A program made the translations under genes and the position numbers. A DNA stretch of 64,000 nucleotides, taken from positions 496,001 to 560,000 of the forward strand of contig NZ_CP127221.1 in assembly GCF_030284385.1 (NCBI RefSeq), given 5' to 3'. The stretch's first letter is position 1. Each line of letters starts with the position of its first letter. This DNA comes from Altererythrobacter rubellus. GTDB taxonomy: Bacteria > Pseudomonadota > Alphaproteobacteria > Sphingomonadales > Sphingomonadaceae. Of this stretch, positions 28,561 to 37,124 are shown in pieces. A model generated the notes under the pieces. It did no database searches, was not told the origin of the DNA, and worked only from the letters and a program-made list of their open reading frames with translations.

Positions 28561-28586
28561 ATCCAAATGAGCAGCTTTTCGGGTGT

Positions 28587-28964
28587 TTAACCGCCGCCAA
28601 ACTCGCGCTGAAATGTTGCCATGTCGAAATAGTCGCGCCACTCGGCTATCTTGCCATCGCCATTGATCTCGAACGTGCCCATCACAGGCAGCGCGGCACG
28701 GCGTCCATCGCTCAGGATAAATGCGTCGGTACGCTCGGTAAGGACCGAGTTGCCGTTTGTGGCGATCGTATGGATTTCCCACTCGCAGCGATCAACCGGC
28801 CCCATAAAGCCGCTCACGGCATCGCGCACTGCGGAAACACCGGTTACCGGTTCCATCGGCATGTTGTGCCAGGTGATGTCATCTGCGCACATGTCATACA
28901 TTGCTTCCATGTCACCGCTGTTCCAATGGTCGACAAAGGTTTGAACGGTCTCGCTTGGGGTCAT
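28587..28964 (-). CDS. Limonene-1,2-epoxide hydrolase-type NTF2-fold protein
   Basis: 125-residue NTF2-fold protein with the residue set of limonene-epoxide hydrolases: Arg78 and Asp80 in TERTD, Asp111 in WRDYFD, plus ALPVMGTFEI between them. In the family the Asp-Arg-Asp triad activates water to open an epoxide in one step, without a covalent intermediate. Epoxide or cis-alkene-derived intermediates are therefore plausible here; the substrate is inferred only from the fold. It overlaps the second ThuA gene (ATGA) and lies upstream of the P450 operon. Confidence 0.82.
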   Translation of the reverse strand: MTPSETVQTFVDHWNSGDMEAMYDMCADDITWHNMPMEPVTGVSAVRDAVSGFMGPVDRCEWEIHTIATNGNSVLTERTDAFILSDGRRAALPVMGTFEINGDGKIAEWRDYFDMATFQREFGGG

Positions 28965-29746
28965 AGTGTATCTCCTCCAGTAAAACGCAGCGCATTCACC
29001 AAGATACGCTGAACATGCGGATCGGCGTAAGTCTCAGGCCCGTCACCGAATTGGCAATAAACCAGCGGGGCATTGCCGATTTGCCGCCACCACGCGACAA
29101 GATCACTGCCATTGGGATGTTCCCAACCTTCATTGCTGAACATCTCGCCTTTGACCGCCAGCGCCGCGGAATAGAAGTTCTCGCGGGTGAAATCATGACG
29201 CGCGCGGATCAAGGGATGCACCGCGCTTTCGTCGATTTGGCAAAGATATAGTTCGTCGGTGAAAGGGAATGTGTCAGGCAGTGCGGCGGTCACCGCATGC
29301 TGGGCCACTACCTGGGCATCGTAAGCGACATCGTGGCGATAGCCAGAGTCGGGCACTGACTGCCCCTGCCATTGCCCCGGCTGGTACAGGAAACGCCCAC
29401 CCAGCATTTCCGCCCATTCCGGCCAGTCAGCCCAGCCTGCCAGTGCATGGTGCATCGCGACTGCGCCTTTGCCGGATGCAAATCGGCGGGCGATTGCTTG
29501 CCTGAAGCCTTCGGACGGTGGGCGGCTCGTTACAACTCCGTCGCCAAATGTGTATCCGCCCATGTCGTAGAAAAGCAGCGCATCGGCCTCGTCCGCCGCG
29601 CCTTCAGCGACAGCTTGCTCCGCGTCCGGATGAACGAGGTGGGATACATCCCATTCGCCCAGTTCGCGGCCCAGTAGCTGGATCAGCGCGTCAAACGGCG
29701 CTTCCTCGTAAGGGTGCCCGCCAGACAGGACGAGCAACTTTCCCAT
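28961..29746 (-). CDS. ThuA-like protein
   Basis: 261-residue ThuA-like domain protein. LVLSGGHPYEEAPFDAL is at the N-terminus, DALLFYDMGGYTF at about residues 55-67 and GKGAVAMHHALAGW at about residue 91. The C-terminal part (PLVYCQFGDGPETY, VQRILVNAL) matches the family's ending. It is only distantly similar to the ThuA protein at 23048. Coupled to MDR (TGATG) upstream and to the epoxide-hydrolase-like gene downstream. Function unknown in this context. Confidence 0.8.
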   Translation of the reverse strand: MGKLLVLSGGHPYEEAPFDALIQLLGRELGEWDVSHLVHPDAEQAVAEGAADEADALLFYDMGGYTFGDGVVTSRPPSEGFRQAIARRFASGKGAVAMHHALAGWADWPEWAEMLGGRFLYQPGQWQGQSVPDSGYRHDVAYDAQVVAQHAVTAALPDTFPFTDELYLCQIDESAVHPLIRARHDFTRENFYSAALAVKGEMFSNEGWEHPNGSDLVAWWRQIGNAPLVYCQFGDGPETYADPHVQRILVNALRFTGGDTL

Positions 29747-30756
29747 CAGGCGATCTTCAGGATCATCTTGCCCTGGTTCGTCCCCGCGAACAGGCGCATG
29801 AAACTGTCGAATGTGTTTTCCAGCCCTTCGTCGATGTGCTCTTCAATGGCCAGCTTTCCCTCGGCCGCCCATTGACCCATTTGCGCTGCACCCTCGCCAA
29901 AGCGTTCGACATAGTCCGCCACCAGCAGGCCGCGGATTTGTGCACGCTTGACGATGAGCTGCCACAGATTGCGAATGCCACGGGGCTCGGTGTTGTATTC
30001 GCTGATGAGGCCGCACAGACCCACGCGAGCATAGAGGTTGAGGTTCATGAGCCCGGCATCAAGGATAATCCCGCCGACATTCTCGAAGATCACATCGACG
30101 CCATCGGGCGCGGCTTCGGCGATCGCTTTCGTCAGCGCAGCTTCGTCTTTGCCCTTGTAATCGATTGCAGCATCGAAGCCGTATTTTTCTGTCAGCTTGG
30201 CGCATTTCTCAGGCCCGCCCGCGATACCAATCGCTCGGCAGCCTTTGATCTTGGCAAGTTGTCCGACAAGCGAGCCGACGGCGCCAGCTGCGCCTGTTAT
30301 CAGAACCGTTTCGCCTTCCTTCGGCTCGCAAACCTCCAGAAAACCGAAATAGGCGGTCATGCCCACTGCGCCGAAGATCGAGAGATAGTTCGTGACGCTA
30401 GGTACGAGTGTCGGGTCAATCGGCTGGGTAAAACCACCGACTTCGCCGACTGAATAATCTTCCAGCGCATTCAATCCCATCACCCATTGGCCGGGTGCAA
30501 ACCCTTCCGCGCGGCTTTCCTCGACCACACCGATTGTGCTGGCGCGCATGGCCGTGCCCAGCGGAACCGGCGGCATGTAATTGCCGCCAGCGTCCATCCA
30601 GCCGCGCATGGCCGGATCGAGCGAGGCATAGTGATTGCGGATCAGGAACTGGCCTTCTGCCAATTCCGGCGTGGGCTCGGTGACAAGCTCGAAGTCTTCG
30701 CGCACCGGCTCGCCATCTGGCCGCCGCTGGAGGAGAAAGCGCCGGTTTTCAGGCAT
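29746..30756 (-). CDS. NADP-dependent MDR oxidoreductase
   Basis: 336-residue zinc-free medium-chain reductase of the leukotriene B4/prostaglandin-reductase (alkenal reductase) type. The NADPH loop is GAAGAVGSLVGQ near residues 150-161, GIAGGPEKC follows, and the DVIFENVGG segment is typical. It reduces activated C=C bonds with NADPH. It lies 24 nt after the molybdopterin gene and is coupled to the ThuA gene. Two further paralogues are at 33045 and 44325. Confidence 0.9.
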   Translation of the reverse strand: MPENRRFLLQRRPDGEPVREDFELVTEPTPELAEGQFLIRNHYASLDPAMRGWMDAGGNYMPPVPLGTAMRASTIGVVEESRAEGFAPGQWVMGLNALEDYSVGEVGGFTQPIDPTLVPSVTNYLSIFGAVGMTAYFGFLEVCEPKEGETVLITGAAGAVGSLVGQLAKIKGCRAIGIAGGPEKCAKLTEKYGFDAAIDYKGKDEAALTKAIAEAAPDGVDVIFENVGGIILDAGLMNLNLYARVGLCGLISEYNTEPRGIRNLWQLIVKRAQIRGLLVADYVERFGEGAAQMGQWAAEGKLAIEEHIDEGLENTFDSFMRLFAGTNQGKMILKIA

Positions 30757-30780
30757 AGGTTTCCTTTTTCGTTTGCTCGG

Positions 30781-32919
30781 TCAGGCGGCTGCGATCCGCA
30801 CGGGGATCGCGCTTTGCAGCGCTTGTCCGGTGATCGGATCATAGTCGACTTCATCACTGGTCAAGCGGTTGGTTGATCCGCCCATTTCGCGCACATTGTG
30901 CTTGCCCGCTTCGCTGTCGCCAAAAGCATGCGCCATCGAAATTAGCCCGCGCCGCACCCGATCACTGCTTTTAACAATGCCATGGATCGAAGCGTGCGGT
31001 GAACTGATTTCGATGACATCGCCATCTTTCAATCCGCGCTCTGCCAGATCATCCGGGTGTATATAGGCCGGGTTCGTGGTGATCTTGCGGCCAAGATTCT
31101 TAAGCGGCTGCCCAATCGAATTGAATCGCGCTTTCGAACGGCGTGAAATCAAGCGGAAATCGAAGCCCGCGGCGCGCGCATCCTCTGCGCCATATTTCTC
31201 CAGTTGTTTGGGCATATCGCCCGCCGCTAATTGGAAGCGGTGATGCTGGTCAGGATCAGCTGGTTCGATAACCGGATGGAGATCATCATATATCACCGCC
31301 GCACCGCCAGCCTTGCGCGCATCTTCGCGCACCTTGCTCGGCGGAACCAGGCATCCCGCCGCCATCAAATCCAGAAATTCCTGTTTGGTCGGGCATTCAT
31401 CCATCGGCACATCGCCGCCTGGAAGCTTCATTTGCACGCCAAGGTTCTTTCCGATGGTCCAGAGCATTTCATACTCGTCAATCGTGTCTCCCGGCGCGTC
31501 AGCCAGCGCTTCGGTGTAGCGCGCATAGGCATTCTCGTGCCACCATTCAGACAGATTGGTTATGTCCTCGCGCTCAAGACATTGCTTGGGTGCAAGCACG
31601 ACATCCGCACGCTTGGCGCTGGCGCTCATCCATGGGTCAATCTGAACGAACAGTTCCAGATCATCCAGTGCGCGGCGCATCTTGAGCTGGTTGGGGAAAC
31701 CGACTTCGGGGTTGCCACCAACCGATACAAGCGCCCGGATCTGGCCTTCGCCCGGTGTCAGGATTTCATCCGCCATCACATTGCACGGCATTTCGAACAG
31801 CAATTGGCCAAGCCCGCGGAAGCGCGATTTGGCCATCCCTTCGACGCCGAACATCGGGGCTGGCGGCGCGACTTGAGCGCGCTTCTCACCCATCTGGATG
31901 GTAAAGACGCCGGGAACGCTGCACTTTTCGCCTTCTTGCTTGAAGCGCGCGCAAACGGTGTTGAGGCATGTCACCAGATACTCTGTCAGCGTGCCATTGC
32001 CCGCCATCTCAGGGCCGGTGCCAGTGACAGCGCAGCCTTTGGAGCCGTTTGCAAACATGCGAGCTGCGGCGACCAATTGATCGGTCTCAACCCCGGCCCG
32101 CTCTGCCGCCACTTCCGGCGTGAAGGCGGCAACTGCGTCTTTTAGTTCATCCAGTCCGTCGACATGCGCGGAGACGAAGTTGCGATCGTAAAGCTCTTCA
32201 GTGAAAATCACATTCAGCATGCCTGCCAGCAGTGCCGGGTCTTCGCCCGGCTTTACCGGCAGATAGATATCTGCCAGCTGGCCGACCTCGGCCAGACGCG
32301 GGTCCGCCACGATCAGCTTCATACCTTCTTTCTGGCGATCACGAATGCGTTTGGAAGGGCTGAACGGCGGCACCCCGCCAACAGGCGAGTAATGCGACAC
32401 AATCGGATTATTTCCGATGAAGAACGCAACGTCAGCTTGAGAGAAGTTGTTCGCGCCGCCCATCCATTTGCCATAGCGTTCGGTCGTGAAGACCTTGGCT
32501 GGCTGGTCCAGAGTGACCGACGTAAAGAAGTGTTTAGTGCCGATGGCCTGCGCCAGGCTCATCGTAGCCATCATCGCAGAGCTGTTCTGGTAGCCGCCCG
32601 AACCCATGAAGAGTGCGATCGAGTGGGGGCCGTATTTGTCGATTATCCGGCGGAATTCATCGCTGACATGGGCCAGCGCATCCTGCATCGGGGTTTCCTG
32701 AAACTCGCCATTTTCATCGCGCACCAGCGAATGGTGCAGACGATCTTCCGAATTGTGCGAATCCGGCAGTTCGCGGCCTTTCTTGCAGGTATAGCCGCCA
32801 TATTCGGGATCATCCGGATCGCCGCGGACGGCCTTAACTTTTCCATCTTCCACATCGACCAACATCGCGCAATTTGCGTGGCAAAAGCGGCAGAATGTCT
32901 TGTGCGTTTGAACGCCCAT
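30781..32919 (-). CDS. Molybdopterin-dependent oxidoreductase
   Basis: 712-residue member of the DMSO-reductase/formate-dehydrogenase superfamily. The N-terminal [4Fe-4S] ligands are Cys10-x2-Cys13-x3-Cys17 and Cys45 (YTCKKG). The bis-MGD-binding domains follow, and the C-terminal molydopterin-dinucleotide-binding domain contains PLKNLGRKI and HPDDLAERG. The Mo ligand cannot be fixed by eye. The start at 32919 has AGGAG six bases upstream; a frame running to 33009 has none. No Tat signal is visible, so it is probably cytoplasmic. mobA lies at 34043. Substrate unknown. Confidence 0.9.
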   Translation of the reverse strand: MGVQTHKTFCRFCHANCAMLVDVEDGKVKAVRGDPDDPEYGGYTCKKGRELPDSHNSEDRLHHSLVRDENGEFQETPMQDALAHVSDEFRRIIDKYGPHSIALFMGSGGYQNSSAMMATMSLAQAIGTKHFFTSVTLDQPAKVFTTERYGKWMGGANNFSQADVAFFIGNNPIVSHYSPVGGVPPFSPSKRIRDRQKEGMKLIVADPRLAEVGQLADIYLPVKPGEDPALLAGMLNVIFTEELYDRNFVSAHVDGLDELKDAVAAFTPEVAAERAGVETDQLVAAARMFANGSKGCAVTGTGPEMAGNGTLTEYLVTCLNTVCARFKQEGEKCSVPGVFTIQMGEKRAQVAPPAPMFGVEGMAKSRFRGLGQLLFEMPCNVMADEILTPGEGQIRALVSVGGNPEVGFPNQLKMRRALDDLELFVQIDPWMSASAKRADVVLAPKQCLEREDITNLSEWWHENAYARYTEALADAPGDTIDEYEMLWTIGKNLGVQMKLPGGDVPMDECPTKQEFLDLMAAGCLVPPSKVREDARKAGGAAVIYDDLHPVIEPADPDQHHRFQLAAGDMPKQLEKYGAEDARAAGFDFRLISRRSKARFNSIGQPLKNLGRKITTNPAYIHPDDLAERGLKDGDVIEISSPHASIHGIVKSSDRVRRGLISMAHAFGDSEAGKHNVREMGGSTNRLTSDEVDYDPITGQALQSAIPVRIAAA

Positions 32920-32971
32920 CACTCTCTCCTTTGACACGCAACATAACAGATGCCGTAGGGGCAGCGACTGA

Positions 32972-32979
32972 CACTTTTG
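32972..32979 (+). promoter_or_regulatory. CACTTTTG site upstream of MDR gene
   Basis: Exact CACTTTTG in GACTGACACTTTTGCGC, ending 65 nt before the MDR ATG at 33045 and followed about 27 nt later by CATTAG. It lies in the 125-bp divergent gap between the molybdopterin and MDR genes. Confidence 0.45.
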
Positions 32980-33044
32980 CGCGTGGTGAGTTGCGGCGTG
33001 GGCCACCATTAGGCTGAATCGACAGAAACAGCAGGAGAAACATC

Positions 33045-34046
33045 ATGCCCACCACCGCTCGCCAATGGCTTTTGAACGGACATCCGCGTGGACGGGGGAT
33101 CGAGGATGGTGATTTCAAGCTGTCCGAAACACAGCTGCCTGATCCAGCCGAAGGTGAGATGCTGCTCGCAACGCGCTATCTTGGCTTCGATCCGGCGCAA
33201 AAAGGCTGGATGGAGAATATTGCGGACTATGTCGCGCCCATGGCGATCGGCGATGTCATGCGCGGCAGCGGCATTTGCGAAGTGATCGAAAGCAATGGCG
33301 GGCGCTTCCAGAAGGGCGACTGGGTGTTCGGCACAATCGGCTGGACCGATCACCTTGTCACCGACGGCAAGGATCTGACCAAAGTAGAGACAGGGCTTTC
33401 ACCAACCGCTGTTCTGTCAGTGCTCGGCACGACCGGGGTTACTGCCTATTGCGGGCTGTTCAAAGTGGGCAAGCCTGTGGCTGGCGACACGGTGCTGGTG
33501 TCGGGTGCAGCAGGCGCAACCGGATCTGTCGTTGGGCAATTAGCGAAGATTGCCGGATGCCGCGCAGTTGGAATTGCTGGCGGTCCGGAGAAATGCAAAT
33601 GGCTGGTCGAAGAAGCCGGCTACGATGCGGCGATTGATTACAAGGCGGGCGATGTAAAGCGCCAGATCAGGGAACTTTGCCCTGGCGGTGTCGATGTGAT
33701 CTTTGACAATGTCGGCGGCGCAATCCTTGATGACATGCTTGCCAATATCGCCACCGGAGCGCGTGTGGTGGTTTGTGGAGGTATCAGCCGGTATGAGTCT
33801 GGCGGAACACCCACTGGCCCGGGCAATTATTTCAATCTGATTTTCCGCCGCGCCAGTATGGCGGGCTTCATCGTGCTGGATTGGGCAGCGGAATTCCCCG
33901 GCATCCGCAAGCGTTTGGAAGGCTTCGTCAATGATGGCAGATTGCGCTATCAGGAAGACATCCAGGAAGGGTTTGAAAACGCGCCTGAAACGCTGAAGCG
34001 GCTGTTTGTGGGCAAGAACCGCGGCAAGCAGATGCTCAAGCTCTAG
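33045..34046 (+). CDS. NADP-dependent MDR oxidoreductase
   Basis: 333-residue zinc-free MDR reductase. The NADPH loop is GAAGATGSVVGQLAKIAG and GIAGGPEKCKW follows. VDVIFDNVGGAILD matches prostaglandin/alkenal reductases. It shares the same architecture as the MDR proteins at 29746 and 44325 and is expected to reduce an enone or enoyl-type double bond. RBS AGGAG precedes the ATG. It is monocistronic on the plus strand and converges with mobA (4-nt overlap of the ends). Confidence 0.9.
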   Translation: MPTTARQWLLNGHPRGRGIEDGDFKLSETQLPDPAEGEMLLATRYLGFDPAQKGWMENIADYVAPMAIGDVMRGSGICEVIESNGGRFQKGDWVFGTIGWTDHLVTDGKDLTKVETGLSPTAVLSVLGTTGVTAYCGLFKVGKPVAGDTVLVSGAAGATGSVVGQLAKIAGCRAVGIAGGPEKCKWLVEEAGYDAAIDYKAGDVKRQIRELCPGGVDVIFDNVGGAILDDMLANIATGARVVVCGGISRYESGGTPTGPGNYFNLIFRRASMAGFIVLDWAAEFPGIRKRLEGFVNDGRLRYQEDIQEGFENAPETLKRLFVGKNRGKQMLKL

Positions 34047-34555
34047 CTTTCAAGATCGCTTGGCCGGTTCACATTCATCAGCGGCGGATCGATAGCAATC
34101 TGCCGCGCGTTGACGCTCTCGGTAAAGCCATAAAGTGCGCGCCCCCCGTCGCGTATGAAGATATCAAGTCGCGGCGCTAGCGATGCAGGCCACAGCCCCA
34201 CTATTGGCTGGTCTTGCACGATCGCGGGGCCTTCGCCGGCAAGCGCCTGAGCAAGATTGTCGGGCAGGTTGGGAGTGTCACAGCCGGAACTGAGAACCCG
34301 GTCAAAGCCATTGATTCGAGCAAAATGCAGAGCCGCGTTCAGCCCCCCGAGCGGACCAAGCCCGTCTTCCGGCAGGTCCGCAATGCAATCGAAGCCTTCC
34401 TCCGCCCGCCCGCATACAACCAACCCGCTGCATTGCGCGGCCAGCGCCGCCCCGACATGATCGATAAGGCGCCTTCCCTTGTGACGCGCATAGGCCTTGT
34501 CGCTGCCAAATCGCGTGGCTTTTCCACCCGCGACAATGGCGCCGAGCAGCTTCAG
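34043..34555 (-). CDS. mobA: Molybdenum cofactor guanylyltransferase, apparent CTG start
   Basis: 170-residue nucleotidyltransferase that adds GMP to molybdopterin to make the bis-MGD cofactor required by the molybdopterin enzyme at 30781. The motif VAGGKATRFGSDKA at the N-terminus is the family's GTP-binding loop, and GPLGGLNAAL and SSGCDTPNLP follow. No in-frame ATG, GTG or TTG is visible just ahead of the conserved loop. A CTG at 34555 overlaps the ABM stop as CTGA and is the best candidate. An ATG far upstream at 34723 would read through the ABM gene and is unlikely. Confidence 0.82.
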   Translation of the reverse strand: MKLLGAIVAGGKATRFGSDKAYARHKGRRLIDHVGAALAAQCSGLVVCGRAEEGFDCIADLPEDGLGPLGGLNAALHFARINGFDRVLSSGCDTPNLPDNLAQALAGEGPAIVQDQPIVGLWPASLAPRLDIFIRDGGRALYGFTESVNARQIAIDPPLMNVNRPSDLES

Positions 34556-34893
34556 CCGAACTTCTCTGTCGGTACGCCTTCCTCGTTGTAAACCGGGCCT
34601 TCGGCGTCGACGCGGTACTTCCGGCTCACGGCGTTCTCGATCCCGAATGAACCCAGATGGCCCAGCATTCCGGCATAGTGTTTGTTCGCGAAATGGCTCG
34701 CGAGGGCTTCTTCGCTGGTCCATTCTTCGAAGACATTGATGCGGGTCGGATTATTCAGGTCCGCGCTCCAGTCATAATGCAGGCACCCCTCTTGAGAGAG
34801 TGCGCCATCGATAAACGGCTGTGCGGTTTTCAATGCTTCTTCGCGTTTGTCTGCCGGCAGGTCGATCTGTGCCGAGATAACGATTTTCGCCAT
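34552..34893 (-). CDS. Antibiotic-biosynthesis-monooxygenase (ABM) domain protein
   Basis: 113-residue ferredoxin-like dimeric alpha+beta barrel. ISAQIDLPADKREEALK, GCLHYDWSAD and INVFEEWTSEEALASHF match ABM/YgiN-type putative quinol monooxygenases, which oxidise quinol-like compounds without a cofactor or remove reactive carbonyls. It sits between an NTF2-fold gene (3-nt gap) and mobA. No active-site assignment is possible. Confidence 0.82.
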   Translation of the reverse strand: MAKIVISAQIDLPADKREEALKTAQPFIDGALSQEGCLHYDWSADLNNPTRINVFEEWTSEEALASHFANKHYAGMLGHLGSFGIENAVSRKYRVDAEGPVYNEEGVPTEKFG

Positions 34894-34896
34894 GTC

Positions 34897-35310
34897 TTAT
34901 CCTTCTTGCGGATTGTATTCTGCAACGATGCCGAACTTGCGATGGGTAAAGACCCATGCGCCGTCGATCTTCGCCAATTCGTCTTCGTAGAGCCCACCAA
35001 CAACGCGGGTCTTGCCATCTTTCATATGCAGGATTTCTTGCGTCTGGACCCGGCTGGTGGCCGTATCTCTGGTGACATCGACCATGCAGGGGACACAGTG
35101 GAAGCTGACCGCTTCGATCCCGCTAATCGCCTGGCTCCAGAATCCGACGATGGCCTCTTTGCCTTCGAACAGATTGCCGAAGAAATCCCACGTGGCATTC
35201 TCGGCCCAAACGCTACCCCAAGTCGCGGGATCTTTGCGCACGACTCCATCGGCATAGGTGCCATTGAGTTCGGCAATCATCTGGCGATCTTCTGCGGGTC
35301 CTCGGAACAC
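34897..35310 (-). CDS. NTF2/SnoaL_4-like protein
   Basis: 137-residue NTF2-fold protein. The start PAEDRQMIAELNGTYADGV and the following KDPATWGSVWAENATWDF are typical of the SnoaL_4 group. A GTG start at 35310 with AGGAG at ideal distance is preferred over the longer frame, which would overlap the divergent SDR promoter. Catalytic residues are not assignable. First gene of a three-gene run with ABM and mobA, divergent from the SDR at 35444. Confidence 0.8.
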   Translation of the reverse strand: MFRGPAEDRQMIAELNGTYADGVVRKDPATWGSVWAENATWDFFGNLFEGKEAIVGFWSQAISGIEAVSFHCVPCMVDVTRDTATSRVQTQEILHMKDGKTRVVGGLYEDELAKIDGAWVFTHRKFGIVAEYNPQEG

Positions 35311-35368
35311 GGCGCTCTCCTTATCTCTCGGTGTGGCTATCGGCGTGCGCAGCCGATCCTTCAATGAG

Positions 35369-35376
35369 CACTTTTG
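35369..35376 (+). promoter_or_regulatory. CACTTTTG site upstream of SDR
   Basis: Exact CACTTTTG (in GAGCACTTTTGGG) ending 67 nt before the SDR ATG at 35444, with GCTTAGA about 25 nt downstream. It lies in the 133-bp divergent gap 35311-35443. Confidence 0.45.
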
Positions 35377-35443
35377 GGAAGGGCGCTCAGCCGCTGGACC
35401 GCTTAGAGACGCGGGTGAGAACACATTTGGTTGGGAGCGAGAC

Positions 35444-36259
35444 ATGGGCCTTTTGGAAGGAAAGAAAGCCGTCATTCTGGGTGCGGCGAGCAAGGACAAT
35501 ATGGGCCAGGTGACTGCCCGGCTGTGCGCTGCCGAAGGGGCAGAGGTTCTGGTGGCTGGCCGCAAGGAAGGCCCGTTGTCGGAGCTCGCAAGCGAAATCG
35601 GCGGGCACTATGCCTTGTGCGACATTACAGACCACGCGCAAGTGCACGGCTTGGCCGCGACCGCGGCTGAAAAGATGGGCCGGGTCGACGCGGCAATTAA
35701 TTGCACAGGCTGGGGGCTGCTCGCAAATATCCTAGAGACGACCGAGGAACAGCTCGACCAGATTTGCGCGCTGCAATTCAAGGGTGTGCATCATTTCCTG
35801 CAGGCCTTTGTTCAGCAGATGAAGGATCAGGACCCGCAAGGCGGATCGCTGATTTCTCTATCTTCTGCGACCACGAAGGCCCTGATCAACAATCACGCGG
35901 CCTACATCGGTACGAAGACTGCAGGTGAAGCGATGATCCGCTGCGTCGCCAATGACTTCGGGCAATACGGGATCAAGGCCAACACGGTCTCACCCGCGTT
36001 CACGGAAAGCCCGATGACTTCAGACAGTTTTCAAGTGCCGGGACTGGTGGATGCATTCATGCCCAAATATCCGCTGGGCCGCTTGAACACGAGCGAGGAT
36101 GTGGCCGAGGCGTGCGCTTGGCTGTGCAGTGATCGTGCCTTTGTGACCGGCCAGAATATCCAGCCCAACGGCGGGCTGACCTTGCGCGGCAATCCGCAGG
36201 CGGTCGATATCGAAGCGGCTGTTGGCGCGGCGATGGCGAAGATGCAGCAGGACGGTTAG
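35444..36259 (+). CDS. Short-chain dehydrogenase/reductase
   Basis: 271-residue SDR with an extended cofactor loop (GAASKDNMGQ) somewhat like enoyl-ACP-reductase-type loops, but with the classical active site Ser and YIGTK (HAAYIGTKTAG). NCTGWG replaces NNAG. The start at 35444 (MGLLEGKKAV) has GGGAG upstream; the frame itself continues to 35258 without support. It may be an enoyl or ketone reductase. It stands alone on the plus strand and converges with the next SDR. Confidence 0.87.
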   Translation: MGLLEGKKAVILGAASKDNMGQVTARLCAAEGAEVLVAGRKEGPLSELASEIGGHYALCDITDHAQVHGLAATAAEKMGRVDAAINCTGWGLLANILETTEEQLDQICALQFKGVHHFLQAFVQQMKDQDPQGGSLISLSSATTKALINNHAAYIGTKTAGEAMIRCVANDFGQYGIKANTVSPAFTESPMTSDSFQVPGLVDAFMPKYPLGRLNTSEDVAEACAWLCSDRAFVTGQNIQPNGGLTLRGNPQAVDIEAAVGAAMAKMQQDG

Positions 36260-36271
36260 CCTGGCGCCGCG

Positions 36272-37048
36272 CTAGTATTGCGCGGTCCCGCCATCGACGC
36301 TGATCGCTGCGCCTGTAATCCCGCCGCCTTCCTTGCTGGCGAGCAGCAGGGCGACCGCTGCAATTTCCTCGACTGTGTTGGGGCGTTTGATCGCGGCTTC
36401 GCTGGCGAACATGTTGATCATCTCGTCAAATTCCATGCCCATCGCTTTCGCAGTCGCGGGGCCATTGTTCTTGATGATGTCGGTCACAACCAGGCCGGGG
36501 CAGATGCAATTCGCGGTAATGCCCAGCTCGCCCACTTCGCGCGCAAGGCTCTTGGTCATGCCGGTTACCGCGTGCTTGGCCGCAGTGTAGGCGGTAAACA
36601 CCGGCTTGCCGTGCTTGCCCTCCATTGAAGACATATTGATGATGCGCCCGGTCTTGTTCGGGATCATGGTCTTCAGCGCGCGGCGGCTGGCCCAAAAGGT
36701 GGAATAGACGTTCCATTTCATCGCCTCGTCAAAGGCTTCATCTGACAGATCAACCATCGGCTGCAGATCGCCCGCGCCGCCGGCATTGTTGACCAGAATG
36801 TCGATCGTGCCGAAGTTGGCGGCTGTGTGGTCGATGAAGCCTTCAACGTCGGACTGCTTCATTACATCGCCAGCGACAAAGATCGCCCTGTCACCGACGT
36901 TGAGTTCTTCCAGCACCTTCGCGCCCTTTTCCGGATTGCGCGCGAACAGCGCGACCTTCGCGCCCTCGGCCAGAAACGCTTCGGCAATCCCGCGCCCCAA
37001 ACCCGCGGTTCCGCCTGTGATTGCTGCGACTTTGCCTTCCAGTTTCAT
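36272..37048 (-). CDS. Short-chain dehydrogenase/reductase
   Basis: 258-residue classical SDR. TGGTAGLGRGIA provides the cofactor loop, NNAGGAG is near residue 87 and YTAAK carries the catalytic Tyr and Lys. The C-terminal VDGGTAQY is as in beta-ketoacyl/hydroxyacyl reductases. ATG 37048 with AAGGAG upstream is preferred over the frame running to 37147. It diverges from the KstD-like gene at 37279 across a 230-bp gap with a large inverted repeat. Confidence 0.88.
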   Translation of the reverse strand: MKLEGKVAAITGGTAGLGRGIAEAFLAEGAKVALFARNPEKGAKVLEELNVGDRAIFVAGDVMKQSDVEGFIDHTAANFGTIDILVNNAGGAGDLQPMVDLSDEAFDEAMKWNVYSTFWASRRALKTMIPNKTGRIINMSSMEGKHGKPVFTAYTAAKHAVTGMTKSLAREVGELGITANCICPGLVVTDIIKNNGPATAKAMGMEFDEMINMFASEAAIKRPNTVEEIAAVALLLASKEGGGITGAAISVDGGTAQY

Positions 37049-37124
37049 GCGTTTCTCCTTGTCCCAAGCCATGCGACATTTGTGAGGGTTCCAACATTGG
37101 CATTTTCGCTGGGGTTTCCGCGCC

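Noticed and set aside
34043..34723. 226-residue version of MobA starting at ATG 34723
   Set aside because: Its first 56 residues are an out-of-frame reading of the ABM gene, rich in Arg and Pro and unlike any MobA N-terminus.
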